From NCBI RefSeq assembly GCF_003664995.1, contig NZ_JFHL01000018.1, positions 183,627 through 247,626 of the forward strand: 64,000 nucleotides of DNA, in the 5' to 3' direction. The DNA comes from Mesotoga sp. BH458_6_3_2_1. GTDB taxonomy: Bacteria; Thermotogota; Thermotogae; Petrotogales; Kosmotogaceae. Of the stretch, positions 9,691 through 20,361 are shown piece after piece (positions within the stretch are counted from its first letter, which is position 1; each line of letters opens with the position of its first letter). The notes below the pieces were generated by a model. The model ran no database searches and was not told the origin of the DNA. It was given only the letters and a program-made list of their open reading frames with translations. The position numbers were made by a program, and so were the translations under genes.

Positions 9691-11109
9691 TTGAGAAAAA
9701 CGAAGATCGTTTGCACAATCGGTCCGGCTACCGAGTCCCCTGAAATGCTCAAGTCTCTTCTTAAAAGGGGGATGGATGTCGCCAGACTCAATACGACTCA
9801 CGGCGACATTACTGAACACAGGGAGAGAATCAGAAAGTTGAAGGAGATTCGCAAATTTATGAATTTGCCACTGACAATCTTGCTTGATCTTTCGGGCCCG
9901 AAAATCAGAACTGGCTTATTTGAAGGATCTGCGGTTGAACTTCGAAAGGGGAACGAGTTTCTCCTGACTACTGAAGACCTCAGAGGAAGTGAGAGTATTG
10001 TTAGCGTGAATTACAAAAAGCTTCCCGATGAGGTGAAACCAGGAGACCTGATTCTTATGGATGACGGCAAGATCAAGCTTAAGGTCTTATCTGTGACAAA
10101 GTCTGAAGTCAGAACGAGAATCTTAAGTGGAGGAGTTGTCACTCACAGAAGAGGAATTAACCTCCCGGGTATAGACATTAGCATTCCGGCAATTACTGAG
10201 AAAGATAGGGAGTTTATCAGACTTGGGATTGAGGAAGAAGTCGACTATTTCGCACTTTCATTTGTCAGAAGGCCCGAAGATGTCGTGCATGCCAGGAGGG
10301 TTGTCGAAGATTCTGGAGGATCTATTCCCATAGTCTCGAAGATAGAAACTGAACAGGCGTTGAAACATATCGAAGAGATTGCCGAGGTCTCCGATGGACT
10401 TATGGTCGCGAGGGGCGATCTTGGAGTTGAGATTCCCGTTGAGGAAGTCCCGGTTGCTCAGAAGAAAATTATAAGATACGGAAACCAGAAGCGAATTCCA
10501 GTTATAACGGCAACTCAGATGCTGGAATCTATGATAGAGAATCCCGTGCCTACAAGAGCCGAGGCAACCGACATAACAAACGCAATCGTAGACGGAACGG
10601 ATGCGATAATGCTTTCTGGAGAGACTTCGATTGGAAAGTACCCTCTTGAAGCCGTATCGGTCATGGACCTCACTGCTAGATCGACCGAAAGATATTTGAA
10701 ACAGAATCCCGGACTGCTGAGATGGACGAGAGAGAAAGTCTCAACAGATGATCATACAGACGCCATCTGCAGGGCTGCGTGGGACATAAGCGAAGAGCTG
10801 AAGGTCAAGGTTATTGTCAGTTCGACTTTCTCCGGGCATACTGCAAGAAACGTCTCCGGTTTCCGGCCGAGAGCCTACATACTTGCGGTCACTCCCAATG
10901 AGGACACTTACTACAGACTAAACCTAGTTTGGGGAGCCCGGCCAGTTTTGATGGGCCTCGGCAATTCCACGGATGATCTCGTAAGAGTGGCCGGTCCTCT
11001 TGCCAGACAGCTTAAGCTAGTGAAAAAGGGAGACACGATAATTCTCACCGCAGGTATTCCGTTTGGAACCAGTAACTCTACTAATATACTGAAACTAGAG
11101 ACGGCATAG
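9691..11109 (+). CDS. pyk: Pyruvate kinase
   Basis: Pyruvate kinase converts phosphoenolpyruvate and ADP to pyruvate and ATP. The 472 residues contain KIVCTIGPATES, LLDLSGPKIRTG, SKIETEQAL, MVARGDLGVE and ATQMLESMIENPVPTRAE, which together form the A-domain active site. A C-terminal regulatory domain of about 120 residues follows, and there is no extra PEP-utiliser domain. Translation starts at TTG 9691, supported by GAGGTG at 9678-9683. Cotranscription with pfkA joins the two controlled steps of glycolysis. Confidence 0.96.
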   Translation: MRKTKIVCTIGPATESPEMLKSLLKRGMDVARLNTTHGDITEHRERIRKLKEIRKFMNLPLTILLDLSGPKIRTGLFEGSAVELRKGNEFLLTTEDLRGSESIVSVNYKKLPDEVKPGDLILMDDGKIKLKVLSVTKSEVRTRILSGGVVTHRRGINLPGIDISIPAITEKDREFIRLGIEEEVDYFALSFVRRPEDVVHARRVVEDSGGSIPIVSKIETEQALKHIEEIAEVSDGLMVARGDLGVEIPVEEVPVAQKKIIRYGNQKRIPVITATQMLESMIENPVPTRAEATDITNAIVDGTDAIMLSGETSIGKYPLEAVSVMDLTARSTERYLKQNPGLLRWTREKVSTDDHTDAICRAAWDISEELKVKVIVSSTFSGHTARNVSGFRPRAYILAVTPNEDTYYRLNLVWGARPVLMGLGNSTDDLVRVAGPLARQLKLVKKGDTIILTAGIPFGTSNSTNILKLETA

Positions 11110-11247
11110 TGATTTGATGAAGGATAGAAAAATGAGAAAAAGAGAGATGCCACGAAGATAAACGGAAAAATCGGAAGATCGGACGAAATAATTGCCTTCG
11201 AATACCCTTTATCTTTCATATTTACGATCATTTAACACAGAGAGTGC

Positions 11248-11276
11248 TTGAAGAAATCACAATGTTGTTTTATCAT
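11248..11276 (+). promoter_or_regulatory. Promoter of groES-groEL
   Basis: TTGAAG and TATCAT are separated by 17 bases. The expected start point falls around 11283, inside the left arm of the CIRCE element, so a bound repressor would block initiation directly. Confidence 0.65.
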
Positions 11277-11279
11277 TTA

Positions 11280-11306
11280 TTAGCAGACGGTCACTTTGAG
11301 TGCTAA
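11280..11306 (+). promoter_or_regulatory. CIRCE operator (HrcA site) with an imperfect left arm
   Basis: The consensus TTAGCACTC-N9-GAGTGCTAA is met exactly in the right arm (GAGTGCTAA, 11298-11306) and in spacer length. The left arm is TTAGCAGAC, differing at two inner positions. CIRCE is the binding site of the heat-shock repressor HrcA; hrcA itself is not in this window. Confidence 0.85.
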
Positions 11307-11332
11307 ACATAAAATTCGAAAGGAGGCTTTTT

Positions 11333-13238
<1,906 letters not shown>

Positions 13239-13255
13239 TAAATAAGGATAATCTG

Positions 13256-13282
13256 AAGGGAGAGTACGCTCTCCCTTTTTTT
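13256..13282 (+). terminator. Terminator of groES-groEL
   Basis: GGGAGAG (13258-13264) and CTCTCCC (13269-13275) pair around a TACG tetraloop, extended by AA/TT, and run into seven T residues. It begins 17 bases after the groEL stop. Confidence 0.92.
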
Positions 13283-13587
13283 CTTGCCTCTACTTTCAGA
13301 TGACTGAAGTAATCTACATCTTGACCGTAACTGGTCTATTACTCCAGTAATTGCGGTTAAAATAGTCCTGAGACCGCAGCACTCACTTGCGCCTTAGCGG
13401 CAACATGATATACTTGTAACTCACAACCTGGAACTTGTGACGCATTCCTTCAGCGTCCAGCGTTAGACTCTTCTTTCCACTTCTCCACGTTTTAACCTGT
13501 AAACTCGTCTGCTTCGCGGAAGCAAATCCGAAGTTCTTCAGGGATGCGTTATGGAAATCACAAGCTGCTTTGTGGCAGAATATTGAT
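13283..13587. other. Gene-free stretch between groEL and the permease
   Basis: No convincing gene, operator or repeat was found. A 76-codon open frame on the minus strand has no ribosome site and an unlikely composition. I see no clear promoter for the permease gene that follows. Confidence 0.5.
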
Positions 13588-15219
13588 ATGAGGGATTTCT
13601 TTATAATCACCAAGTGGCGAATTACAGAAGGCTTCCGAATGCTAACCCGCCATGGAAAGAAGGCAGTTATTGCTTCTATCCTTGCGATTGTCTTGGTTAT
13701 TATGATAGGGATTCCGATAGCTTTCTACTTGAGAGGCTTCCTGATTCCGAACTTCTCACGTGTCGCCGGTCTTTCCGATCAGCTTAAGGAGCTTACAGGA
13801 ATTGACCTTAGGCTAATAGTCGTCTCCTTTTTTTCCGCGATAATATTTTCCATACTTCTGGGTAGTGATCTTCCAATAGTAGTCTCGAATCTTTTCTTCT
13901 CCGACAGAGCAGAGATGTTGTTCAGCTTACCGTTGAAGAAGGCTACGGTTGCGAATGTGCAACTGCTCGAAGTTCTCGCGGCGGGAGGCTTACCTATACT
14001 CCTATTTGCGCCGATCTTCATGGCTGCTTTGAAGGGGCTTGGCTATTCTGGTGGGAGATTCTGGATTGCCCTGGTCTTGTTGTTTATATTTGTGCTTAAC
14101 ACTCTTGCGATAACTGCAATTATCTCTTTTGGAATCGTATTCCTTTCCAAGGGGCGTTTTCTCAAGACTCTTTCTGCCATGATGACGATGGTAACTCTTT
14201 TCGTCTTTATATTCACGCTGCGATTCATGGATTTTTCTTCAATAGATCTGGCAAAACCCGATCAGGTGGCCGAGCAGTTCGGGGGTCTCCAGGAGGTTAT
14301 AACATCTGCTTACCTTCCGTGGTCGCCCTTTGTCAGGGCGATTACCGGTGATGTCAGAGATCTCTTGCTATTCTTAGTTGTTTCCGTGATGATTTTCGGA
14401 TTGTTGGGTTTGCTCGAAACCTTTGTGTATTCTAGAGTCCTTCAGAAGCTAATGACAAGACCTATTGGAAATTTCGAAGTCCATTCGAGGGTGAATTTCA
14501 GGAGGCACGGCGTTCTCACAGGTCTCCTGATTAAGGATTTCCTTCTGCTGATCAGAGAGCCGAAACTCACGTTTGCCTTTCTCTACCCTTCATTATTTGT
14601 TCCTGTGGTTGTCATAGTGAACCCGGCTCTTCTAAACAGCTTCGGAGTTCTGCAGCTTCTCGGTTTGATCGTTTTTCTGTTCAGCAACTATGCGACTGTC
14701 TCGTCAACCGCTTTGTTTGCTTTCGAAAGGCAGCTCGGAGATGGTTCGTGGCTGTTCCCCATCAATAGGTTCAAAGCTGTTTTGTCGAAATCTCTTGTTG
14801 TAAGTTCGCTGTACTCGGTGGTTATTATCATTGTTGGTCTGTATGTCTCTTCGAACGCCTCTCAGTACAGAGCTTTCATGATGAATTTTCTGATTCTAAT
14901 GATTCCAACGATTTTCACTCTTTCATTGCTCGGGGGTTTTCTTGAGAAGAGCTTCGGGACCAAAGATACAAGAAACGTCTTCAAGGCCCTCAGCTTGTCG
15001 GGTGCAATACTCTCCTTCTTACTGTCAACACTCCTGCCGGTATTCTCCACTCTTCCGCTTACCCTCTATCTCGCCAAGGATATTGGCCTCTTTCTTGGTT
15101 TCCTCAATGTTCCGGTTGTCTCCCCATTCACCTGGCTGTTTGGAGTGGTCTTTCCGCTCGCTCTATGGGCAATCATTACCTGGGCATCGTTCAGGTCGCT
15201 GTGCTATAATTTTGTCTGA
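13588..15219 (+). CDS. ABC-2-type exporter permease, orphan
   Basis: The 543-residue membrane protein has roughly twelve hydrophobic segments (for example 30-50, 80-100, 135-165 and 170-200). The cytoplasmic phrase LFFSDRAEMLFSLPLKKATV resembles the L-L-L-S-x-P-V/L coupling stretch of ABC-2 exporter permeases. Such proteins need an ATP-binding partner to export a lipid, polysaccharide or drug, but none is encoded beside it. The next gene is a MoxR-type AAA protein, not an ABC ATPase. The start is uncertain: ATG 13588 lacks a clear ribosome site, and an in-frame TTG lies six codons upstream. Confidence 0.6.
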   Translation: MRDFFIITKWRITEGFRMLTRHGKKAVIASILAIVLVIMIGIPIAFYLRGFLIPNFSRVAGLSDQLKELTGIDLRLIVVSFFSAIIFSILLGSDLPIVVSNLFFSDRAEMLFSLPLKKATVANVQLLEVLAAGGLPILLFAPIFMAALKGLGYSGGRFWIALVLLFIFVLNTLAITAIISFGIVFLSKGRFLKTLSAMMTMVTLFVFIFTLRFMDFSSIDLAKPDQVAEQFGGLQEVITSAYLPWSPFVRAITGDVRDLLLFLVVSVMIFGLLGLLETFVYSRVLQKLMTRPIGNFEVHSRVNFRRHGVLTGLLIKDFLLLIREPKLTFAFLYPSLFVPVVVIVNPALLNSFGVLQLLGLIVFLFSNYATVSSTALFAFERQLGDGSWLFPINRFKAVLSKSLVVSSLYSVVIIIVGLYVSSNASQYRAFMMNFLILMIPTIFTLSLLGGFLEKSFGTKDTRNVFKALSLSGAILSFLLSTLLPVFSTLPLTLYLAKDIGLFLGFLNVPVVSPFTWLFGVVFPLALWAIITWASFRSLCYNFV

Positions 15220-15242
15220 ATGAGGATTTTGGAGGGATAGGC

Positions 15243-16340
15243 TTGAAGGTTCAGGACGTAAAACACTTGAGCAAGAAGATCATGGAATCCGGAGAGATAC
15301 CGCTTCTTTGGGGTCACTTTGGGGTAGGAAAGACTGATCTTGCCAGAGAGATTGCAGCTGAGACGGGCAGAGAATTGATCATCTTAGTTATTTCTCAAAT
15401 GGAGCCGGGTGATCTTATCGGCATGCCGTCGAGGGACGGGGAACGGACTTTGTTCTTAAGGCCCGATTGGTGGCCGACTGAGGGCAATGTGATACTCATG
15501 ATAGATGAGATAAACAGGGCTCATAGATCTATCAGAAATGCAATTATGCAACTTCTAATTGATAGAAGAATACACAACCACTTTTTGCCTGAAGGATGCT
15601 GGATAATGGCAGCGGCTAATCCGCCTGATGAGGAATATGACCAGGTCGAACTGATAACTGATCCGGCCTTCATGTCAAGGTTCTTCCATATAGAGCTGAC
15701 TCCCGATCCCGAAGAATGGCTTAAATGGGCGGAACTCCAGAAGATGCCGGAGACTGTTACCAACTTCATAGGTGAGTATCCGGAGTTTCTTTCAAGAGAC
15801 ACGGTTGTCTCGATGCGGCTGGAATTGAGACCGAGTCCCCGTAGCTGGTACAAATTGGGGAGAGTGTACGCAGGTCTTTCAAGCAAGGAGATCGAAAAGT
15901 TTGGCTACGTAATCGCAGCAGGTATAGTAGGACCGGAAGCTGCCAGAACTTTCATGAGTAAGATTCAGGGAAGCGAGCTTCTTCCTTCTCCTCGAACTCT
16001 GCTTCTCGAATTGGATGAGAACATCCTTTCGAGACTTGCAGAAGGTGATATCTCAGGGACCAGCGCCTCGATTCTCCGTATCACAAAGCATCTTTCTGAA
16101 ATAGATGATTTACAGGTTCAGGAATACTTTCAGAATGTACCTGTAATCTCGGAAAACCTTCTCAAGATAGGCAGAGTCATCCCTAAAGATTCGTTCTTCT
16201 CCGTAATAAGACACATCGTTCACCAGGTAGAGGGGGAAAAGGGATTGAAACGAGCCTTCTACGAGAATCTTCTTGAGGAGTTGGCAATGGACCATGATGT
16301 TCTGAAATTCTTGCAGAGGAGCGAAAAGGATGAGAAATGA
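15243..16340 (+). CDS. MoxR-like AAA ATPase (AAA_5 type)
   Basis: The 365-residue protein has a P-loop GHFGVGKT (residues 24-31), Walker B VILMIDEINRAHRS (D88, E89), sensor-1-like MAAANPPDEEYDQVEL and an arginine-finger region DPAFMSRFFHIE. This is the pattern of MoxR/AAA_5 proteins, which remodel or load cofactor into partners, typically with a VWA protein encoded next to them. That is the case here: the next gene overlaps by 11 bases and has a VWA-type MIDAS motif. The TTG start at 15243 is supported by GGAGGG six bases upstream. Confidence 0.88.
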   Translation: MKVQDVKHLSKKIMESGEIPLLWGHFGVGKTDLAREIAAETGRELIILVISQMEPGDLIGMPSRDGERTLFLRPDWWPTEGNVILMIDEINRAHRSIRNAIMQLLIDRRIHNHFLPEGCWIMAAANPPDEEYDQVELITDPAFMSRFFHIELTPDPEEWLKWAELQKMPETVTNFIGEYPEFLSRDTVVSMRLELRPSPRSWYKLGRVYAGLSSKEIEKFGYVIAAGIVGPEAARTFMSKIQGSELLPSPRTLLLELDENILSRLAEGDISGTSASILRITKHLSEIDDLQVQEYFQNVPVISENLLKIGRVIPKDSFFSVIRHIVHQVEGEKGLKRAFYENLLEELAMDHDVLKFLQRSEKDEK

Positions 16341-17523
16341 GGAGTTGATGGAAAAGGCTGTTTTCGAACTAGGCAAGGACAGCCCCTTCTACAATTTCCT
16401 GCTTCTCTTCATCGACAGAATTCCCTCGCCTTCGGTCAGAACGATGAAATTGAGGGTGAGCTCTAGGGGAAGATTTCAACTTCTGTACAATCCGGATACA
16501 CTTCGAAACAAACCACTTACGTTTTCGAAGGCACTCTTGAAGCACGAGTGTCTTCATATAGTGAATGGACACATTCTGATACCTGTCAACAAATCCAGAG
16601 AAAAGATGCTCTGGGATATATCTATGGATGCTGCCGTAAATCAGTTCATACGCGAACTCGACGCTTTCAGCCTTCCTATGGATTCTCTTCTCCAGGAGGG
16701 TTGTGGAACAGATAATGAGAGGTTTTTCGTTGGACCTCCTATGCAATATCCGGGAATGACGGCAGAGTTCTACCACGACTGGGGTCTTGACTTCATGAAG
16801 AAGAATAAGACCATTGATCTTGAGCTTTTAAACTCAAACATGTCCAGGCCCGATTCACATGAAGACTTTGGAAGGTTTGAACTTCCGAAAGAGTTCGTTG
16901 AGGATCTGCTTAAACAGGTGATCTCAGAAACTATGGAAAAGGCGAAGGACGGAATGCCGGAGGGTCTTGAGGCGGTAATGAAACTAGTTCTTGATAACCC
17001 GATCCTTGACTGGAGGAACATGATCAGGCGGTTCTTCGGTTCATCGATGCAGGTAGGCAGATACCGAACTCCTATGAGACCTAACAGAAGATATGATGAC
17101 CAGCCAGGCTGGAAAAACGATTACGCAGCAAAACTCGTTGTCGTAGTCGATACTAGCGGGAGCATAATAGAAGAGGAGTTCAACGCCTTCTTCAGTGAGA
17201 TAGATGAGGTCACTAGAGTCACAGACTCCCGGGTCTGGCTGGTGCAGGTAGACGAGACTGTTCAGAGTGTCATGAAGTATGGAAAAGGTATGTGGAGAGA
17301 TCTCAAATTAATGGGTAGAGGGGAGACCGATCTTCAGCCTGCTGTTGACTACGCTCAGGAAAAACTCAGACCGGAAGGACTTCTGCTTTTCACGGATGGA
17401 TTTACCGATCTTCCTACGATTTCGAGAAGAGCGTTGTTTGTTCTTCCGAAGAGTCATAATCCAGAGTTCGTCCAAGAGGCAAAATCAATCTACGGACGAT
17501 CGTCGGTGGTGTTCCTTAAATGA
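16330..17523 (+). CDS. DUF2201-type putative metallopeptidase with VWA-like domain
   Basis: The 397-residue protein combines an N-terminal HExxH site (KHECLHIVNGH, H72-E73-H76) with a C-terminal VWA-like domain whose metal site reads VVVDTSGSI (D274 region) and later LLLFTDGFTD. This is the DUF2201 architecture found beside MoxR-type ATPases. By family analogy the ATPase acts on a client through this VWA subunit; whether the zinc-protease-like site is active is unknown. Start at ATG 16330, with GAGGAG eight bases upstream. Confidence 0.85.
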   Translation: MRNEELMEKAVFELGKDSPFYNFLLLFIDRIPSPSVRTMKLRVSSRGRFQLLYNPDTLRNKPLTFSKALLKHECLHIVNGHILIPVNKSREKMLWDISMDAAVNQFIRELDAFSLPMDSLLQEGCGTDNERFFVGPPMQYPGMTAEFYHDWGLDFMKKNKTIDLELLNSNMSRPDSHEDFGRFELPKEFVEDLLKQVISETMEKAKDGMPEGLEAVMKLVLDNPILDWRNMIRRFFGSSMQVGRYRTPMRPNRRYDDQPGWKNDYAAKLVVVVDTSGSIIEEEFNAFFSEIDEVTRVTDSRVWLVQVDETVQSVMKYGKGMWRDLKLMGRGETDLQPAVDYAQEKLRPEGLLLFTDGFTDLPTISRRALFVLPKSHNPEFVQEAKSIYGRSSVVFLK

Positions 17524-18389
17524 CATACTATGCTGGTCCAGAAAGCTTTAGAGATAAGCTCAAAGCGGTTTACGAGAGCGTTGAAGGTGATTTTTCATCT
17601 TACGCGAAACTGGTTGTTGAGCGGTCTGATAGACTTGACAATGCTTTCGGCCATTTCATGACGCTTGTAGTTCAGGCCTCGAAGGGGAATGCACCGGTTC
17701 TTTCGGTTTTCGTTGACAGTGAGGGAAGAGGCTTCGTGGGACTTTCCAATTCGTCTCCTTTCGAGACGACCAGTGCCTTGTACAGATTCTCAAATGAAGA
17801 GGAAGAACCTATCGATGATGACTTCTCCGATGTTTTTGAAGAGGGAACTGAGCTGGTATTCCACAGGGCGATCTTTCAGAGTCCGTTGAAGTTGTACTTC
17901 CTCGCCTATTTTGGCAATGAAAGACTTCTTCGCAAAGAGATACTGAAGGATTCACTCCGTGGAAAGGACTACTTCAGATTACCCGAAATGATTGACGATG
18001 CCCTCCTTTCTATATGCAGAGAGAACTATCGAAGATGGATAGAGTTCGATAACGGTGAGGTCCTGATATTCCCCTTTCAGAATATCTTGAAGATTGCTTT
18101 CGGCCCCCCCAAAATAAACGAGAGCATCGACCGTTCAATAATCTTGGAACTTTCTAGGCTATTCAGGATCGAAGTCACGAAGAAGTGCGTTGTTCTGAGG
18201 AACGCCAGCGTTACTCCTAACATGAAAATTGCGAGACCGGTTTCAACCGTCTTCGAAATCGATCTGGTTGAATCCAAGTTGGTATACGATAGGCTCGAGG
18301 AATTCTACAAGTTCTACTCGAAATTCATATCTGAGACGGTTGACAAGATGCTGGAATTTATTCACAGAGATTTTCCGCTTGACAAATAG
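17520..18389 (+). CDS. Unknown protein in the AAA/VWA operon
   Basis: The 289-residue soluble protein is not recognised with confidence. It overlaps the VWA gene as ATGA and is followed 11 bases later by the next gene, so it is part of the operon. It is acidic around residues 95-110 (EEEEPIDDDFSDVFEEG) and contains two cysteines (LLSICRENY, TKKCVVLRN). Its length and its place directly before a roughly 170-residue fumarase-beta-like protein match the alpha subunit of two-subunit class I fumarases. However, the three cluster-binding cysteines of that subunit are not evident. A degenerate alpha-like partner is only a hypothesis. Confidence 0.55.
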   Translation: MTYYAGPESFRDKLKAVYESVEGDFSSYAKLVVERSDRLDNAFGHFMTLVVQASKGNAPVLSVFVDSEGRGFVGLSNSSPFETTSALYRFSNEEEEPIDDDFSDVFEEGTELVFHRAIFQSPLKLYFLAYFGNERLLRKEILKDSLRGKDYFRLPEMIDDALLSICRENYRRWIEFDNGEVLIFPFQNILKIAFGPPKINESIDRSIILELSRLFRIEVTKKCVVLRNASVTPNMKIARPVSTVFEIDLVESKLVYDRLEEFYKFYSKFISETVDKMLEFIHRDFPLDK

Positions 18390-18400
18390 GGTGGTGTATC

Positions 18401-18913
18401 TTGGCAAGACAGACTTTGAAGATGTTTTATCCGATATCAATAAAGAACATCCGGAGATTGAAGGCCGGGGATCTTATCGAATACTCCGGACAGGTCTTAC
18501 TTGCAGACGAAAAAACAATCGACAAATATAGAATGTATGAAAGACTTGAAGGAACGCCCTTTCTAAATCTTTCGAGAGAATTGATTCTCTTCTGTTTGCC
18601 GGTTGAGGGGACACTCAGCTCTGAGTCAATGAAGATCGAACCCGACGAGCTTGAATACCTCTTCATGTCTGGAATAACGGCAACAGTTGGTCTGAATGTT
18701 GAAGAAGAAGAAATAACTGCAATCTACAGGCGGTTTTCGAGAGTAAACCTTTCTCTGTGCGACCGCACTGCCCTCTATCCGCTGGATGTAAGTGAATCCG
18801 TTCCGGAGGAAGTGGAGTGCGGCATGAGCATATCTTTGAAAGACGTGCTTCTCTATGTTGATGTCTCGAGCCAGGGAACCAAATTTGGCAGTGATGCCGA
18901 TGCCGGACTTTAG
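18401..18913 (+). CDS. Divergent fumarase beta-like protein (Fumerase_C fold), probably non-catalytic
   Basis: The 170-residue protein begins at TTG 18401 after AGGGTGGTG. Its start, IRRLKAGDLIEYSGQVLLAD, resembles the opening of class I fumarase beta subunits (L-K-x-G-D-x-x-x-x-S-G-x-I-x-x-A-R-D). The middle FMSGITATVG sits where those proteins have G-L-x-x-M-I-G-K-G, and the end LLYVDVSSQGTKF resembles their I-V-A-I-D-S-K-G-N. The catalytic G-P-T-T-S motif is not preserved; that position reads VEGTLSSESMKI. I infer a homologue that lost catalysis. The alternative is chance similarity. The gene overlaps the DUF457 gene by 14 bases. Confidence 0.45.
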   Translation: MARQTLKMFYPISIKNIRRLKAGDLIEYSGQVLLADEKTIDKYRMYERLEGTPFLNLSRELILFCLPVEGTLSSESMKIEPDELEYLFMSGITATVGLNVEEEEITAIYRRFSRVNLSLCDRTALYPLDVSESVPEEVECGMSISLKDVLLYVDVSSQGTKFGSDADAGL

Positions 18914-19508
18914 AACGCACGTTTACTGGGGAATAGCGACTTATCCTGTCTTCATCTTTCTCTCATTGACTGCAATCGAACTCTTGCATGTCTGCCCTCT
19001 TCAAGACAGCAGGCTGATAGGCTACGGATATCTCTTGTTCGTCTTGGGAAGCGACGTACCTGATATTGACTCAAAAAGCGCCTTGATAAAGAGAATCTTT
19101 GAAGTGCTTATCGCGGGTCTCTTTGCCTGCGTCTTTTACTCCTCGGTGATTTCGCCAGAGATTCAGCCTTTTGTTCTATCCTGGCTTAATTCTATGTCTC
19201 TTGCAGTTGCAATTTCCTTTTCCCTTGCCATTGCATTGGGCGTGGTCGTCTCAAAAGCGATAAATCTTCTGAGTCACAGGGGCTTCTTCCACTCAGTGTG
19301 GGGAGGACTCCTCTACGGCCTGATCATCGTAACAACGGTGCTTCTAAGATCAGAACTGCTTGGGGGCGAGATGAACTACACAGAAGTGCTGTTTCTCGGT
19401 GTTGCGGGCTCTGTCGGCTATTATCTTCATCTAATTCTTGATAGAGTCCACGGCTTTGCAAAAGGGTGGAGAGTGCCAGCCGCTCAAAATGAAAAGGACG
19501 GTGTATGA
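18900..19508 (+). CDS. DUF457 membrane-bound metal-dependent hydrolase-like protein
   Basis: The 202-residue membrane protein begins MPDFRTHVYWG and has about five hydrophobic segments. Conserved polar sites are TH near the start, GSDVPDIDS, LSHRGFFHSVW and HLILDRVHG. This H/D pattern is that of the YdjM/DUF457 family, often annotated as membrane-bound metal-dependent hydrolases; the substrate is not known. Start: ATG 18900 fits the usual family N-terminus, and an ATG six bases upstream is also possible. It is the last gene of the operon that begins with the MoxR-like ATPase. Confidence 0.78.
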   Translation: MPDFRTHVYWGIATYPVFIFLSLTAIELLHVCPLQDSRLIGYGYLLFVLGSDVPDIDSKSALIKRIFEVLIAGLFACVFYSSVISPEIQPFVLSWLNSMSLAVAISFSLAIALGVVVSKAINLLSHRGFFHSVWGGLLYGLIIVTTVLLRSELLGGEMNYTEVLFLGVAGSVGYYLHLILDRVHGFAKGWRVPAAQNEKDGV

Positions 19509-19604
19509 GCTTAATGTTACATCCAGAAAACCTCTTCCAAAAAGATAGTCAATAAAACAAACTCACAAGAGATATCATTGACAGCGTTCCTAATGGTTTT
19601 CTAT

Positions 19605-20306
19605 TCACTTGTTTTTCGGAGTCTGTCCATAGTACGCCTCTTTCCCATGCTTTCGGAAATAGTGTTTGTCCATTATGTGTTTTGGAAGGATGCCTGTTTC
19701 CGCGTTTATAAGCAGTGAAAGGCATGCCATCTTAGCTATCTCTTCAAGAATTATGCCGTTCTTGACTGCGTCCAGCACATCCTTTCCCCATGTGAAGGGC
19801 GCATGACCGGCGACTAGGACGCCTGGGGTTCCGAGGTAATCTCTCTCGGAAAAAGCTTCTTCGATTATCCTGCCTGTGTTCGACTCGTAATCGGTTTCTG
19901 TCTCTTCGGCGTTCAGCAATCTCGTACAGGGTACTTCATTGTAGAAGTGATCGGCATGAGTCGTTCCGAAGCAGGGAATGCTTTTTCCTGCCTGTGCCCA
20001 CGAAGTTGCCCAGGTTGAGTGGGTATGGACTACACCGCCGATTTTGCCAAAGCATCTGTAAAGAAGGACATGAGTTGGAGTGTCGGAAGAAGGCCTCAGT
20101 TCACCTTCGACTACTCTTCCTTCAAGGTCGACAACAACCATATTGTCTGGGGAAAGATCGGAGTAGTCTACCCCGCTTGGCTTAATAACTACGAGACGCT
20201 CCTTTCTGGAGATTCCGCTTGCGTTTCCCCACGTGAGTTTTACCAGTCCAGATTCAATGAGCGCAACATTCGCTCTGTAGACTTCCTCCTTCAGTTCACG
20301 CAGCAT
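19605..20306 (-). CDS. araD: L-ribulose-5-phosphate 4-epimerase
   Basis: AraD converts L-ribulose 5-phosphate to D-xylulose 5-phosphate, the last step of bacterial arabinose catabolism. The 233-residue protein has the zinc ligands D75, H94 and H96 (VVHTHSTWATSWAQAG) and H168 (GHAPFTWG), and WGNASG plus SPDNMVVVD typical of the class II aldolase fold. Length matches E. coli AraD (231). It lies 55 bases downstream of araA on the same strand and is probably cotranscribed. Confidence 0.95.
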   Translation of the reverse strand: MLRELKEEVYRANVALIESGLVKLTWGNASGISRKERLVVIKPSGVDYSDLSPDNMVVVDLEGRVVEGELRPSSDTPTHVLLYRCFGKIGGVVHTHSTWATSWAQAGKSIPCFGTTHADHFYNEVPCTRLLNAEETETDYESNTGRIIEEAFSERDYLGTPGVLVAGHAPFTWGKDVLDAVKNGIILEEIAKMACLSLLINAETGILPKHIMDKHYFRKHGKEAYYGQTPKNK

Positions 20307-20361
20307 AGACTTCCCCCTACCAAGAGATTAGCGTACACTTCCAGCGATTTGAACCTGCAAA

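Noticed and set aside
13383..13613. 76-codon minus-strand frame between groEL and the permease gene.
   Set aside because: No ribosome site, unlikely composition, and it overlaps the start of the permease gene on the other strand.
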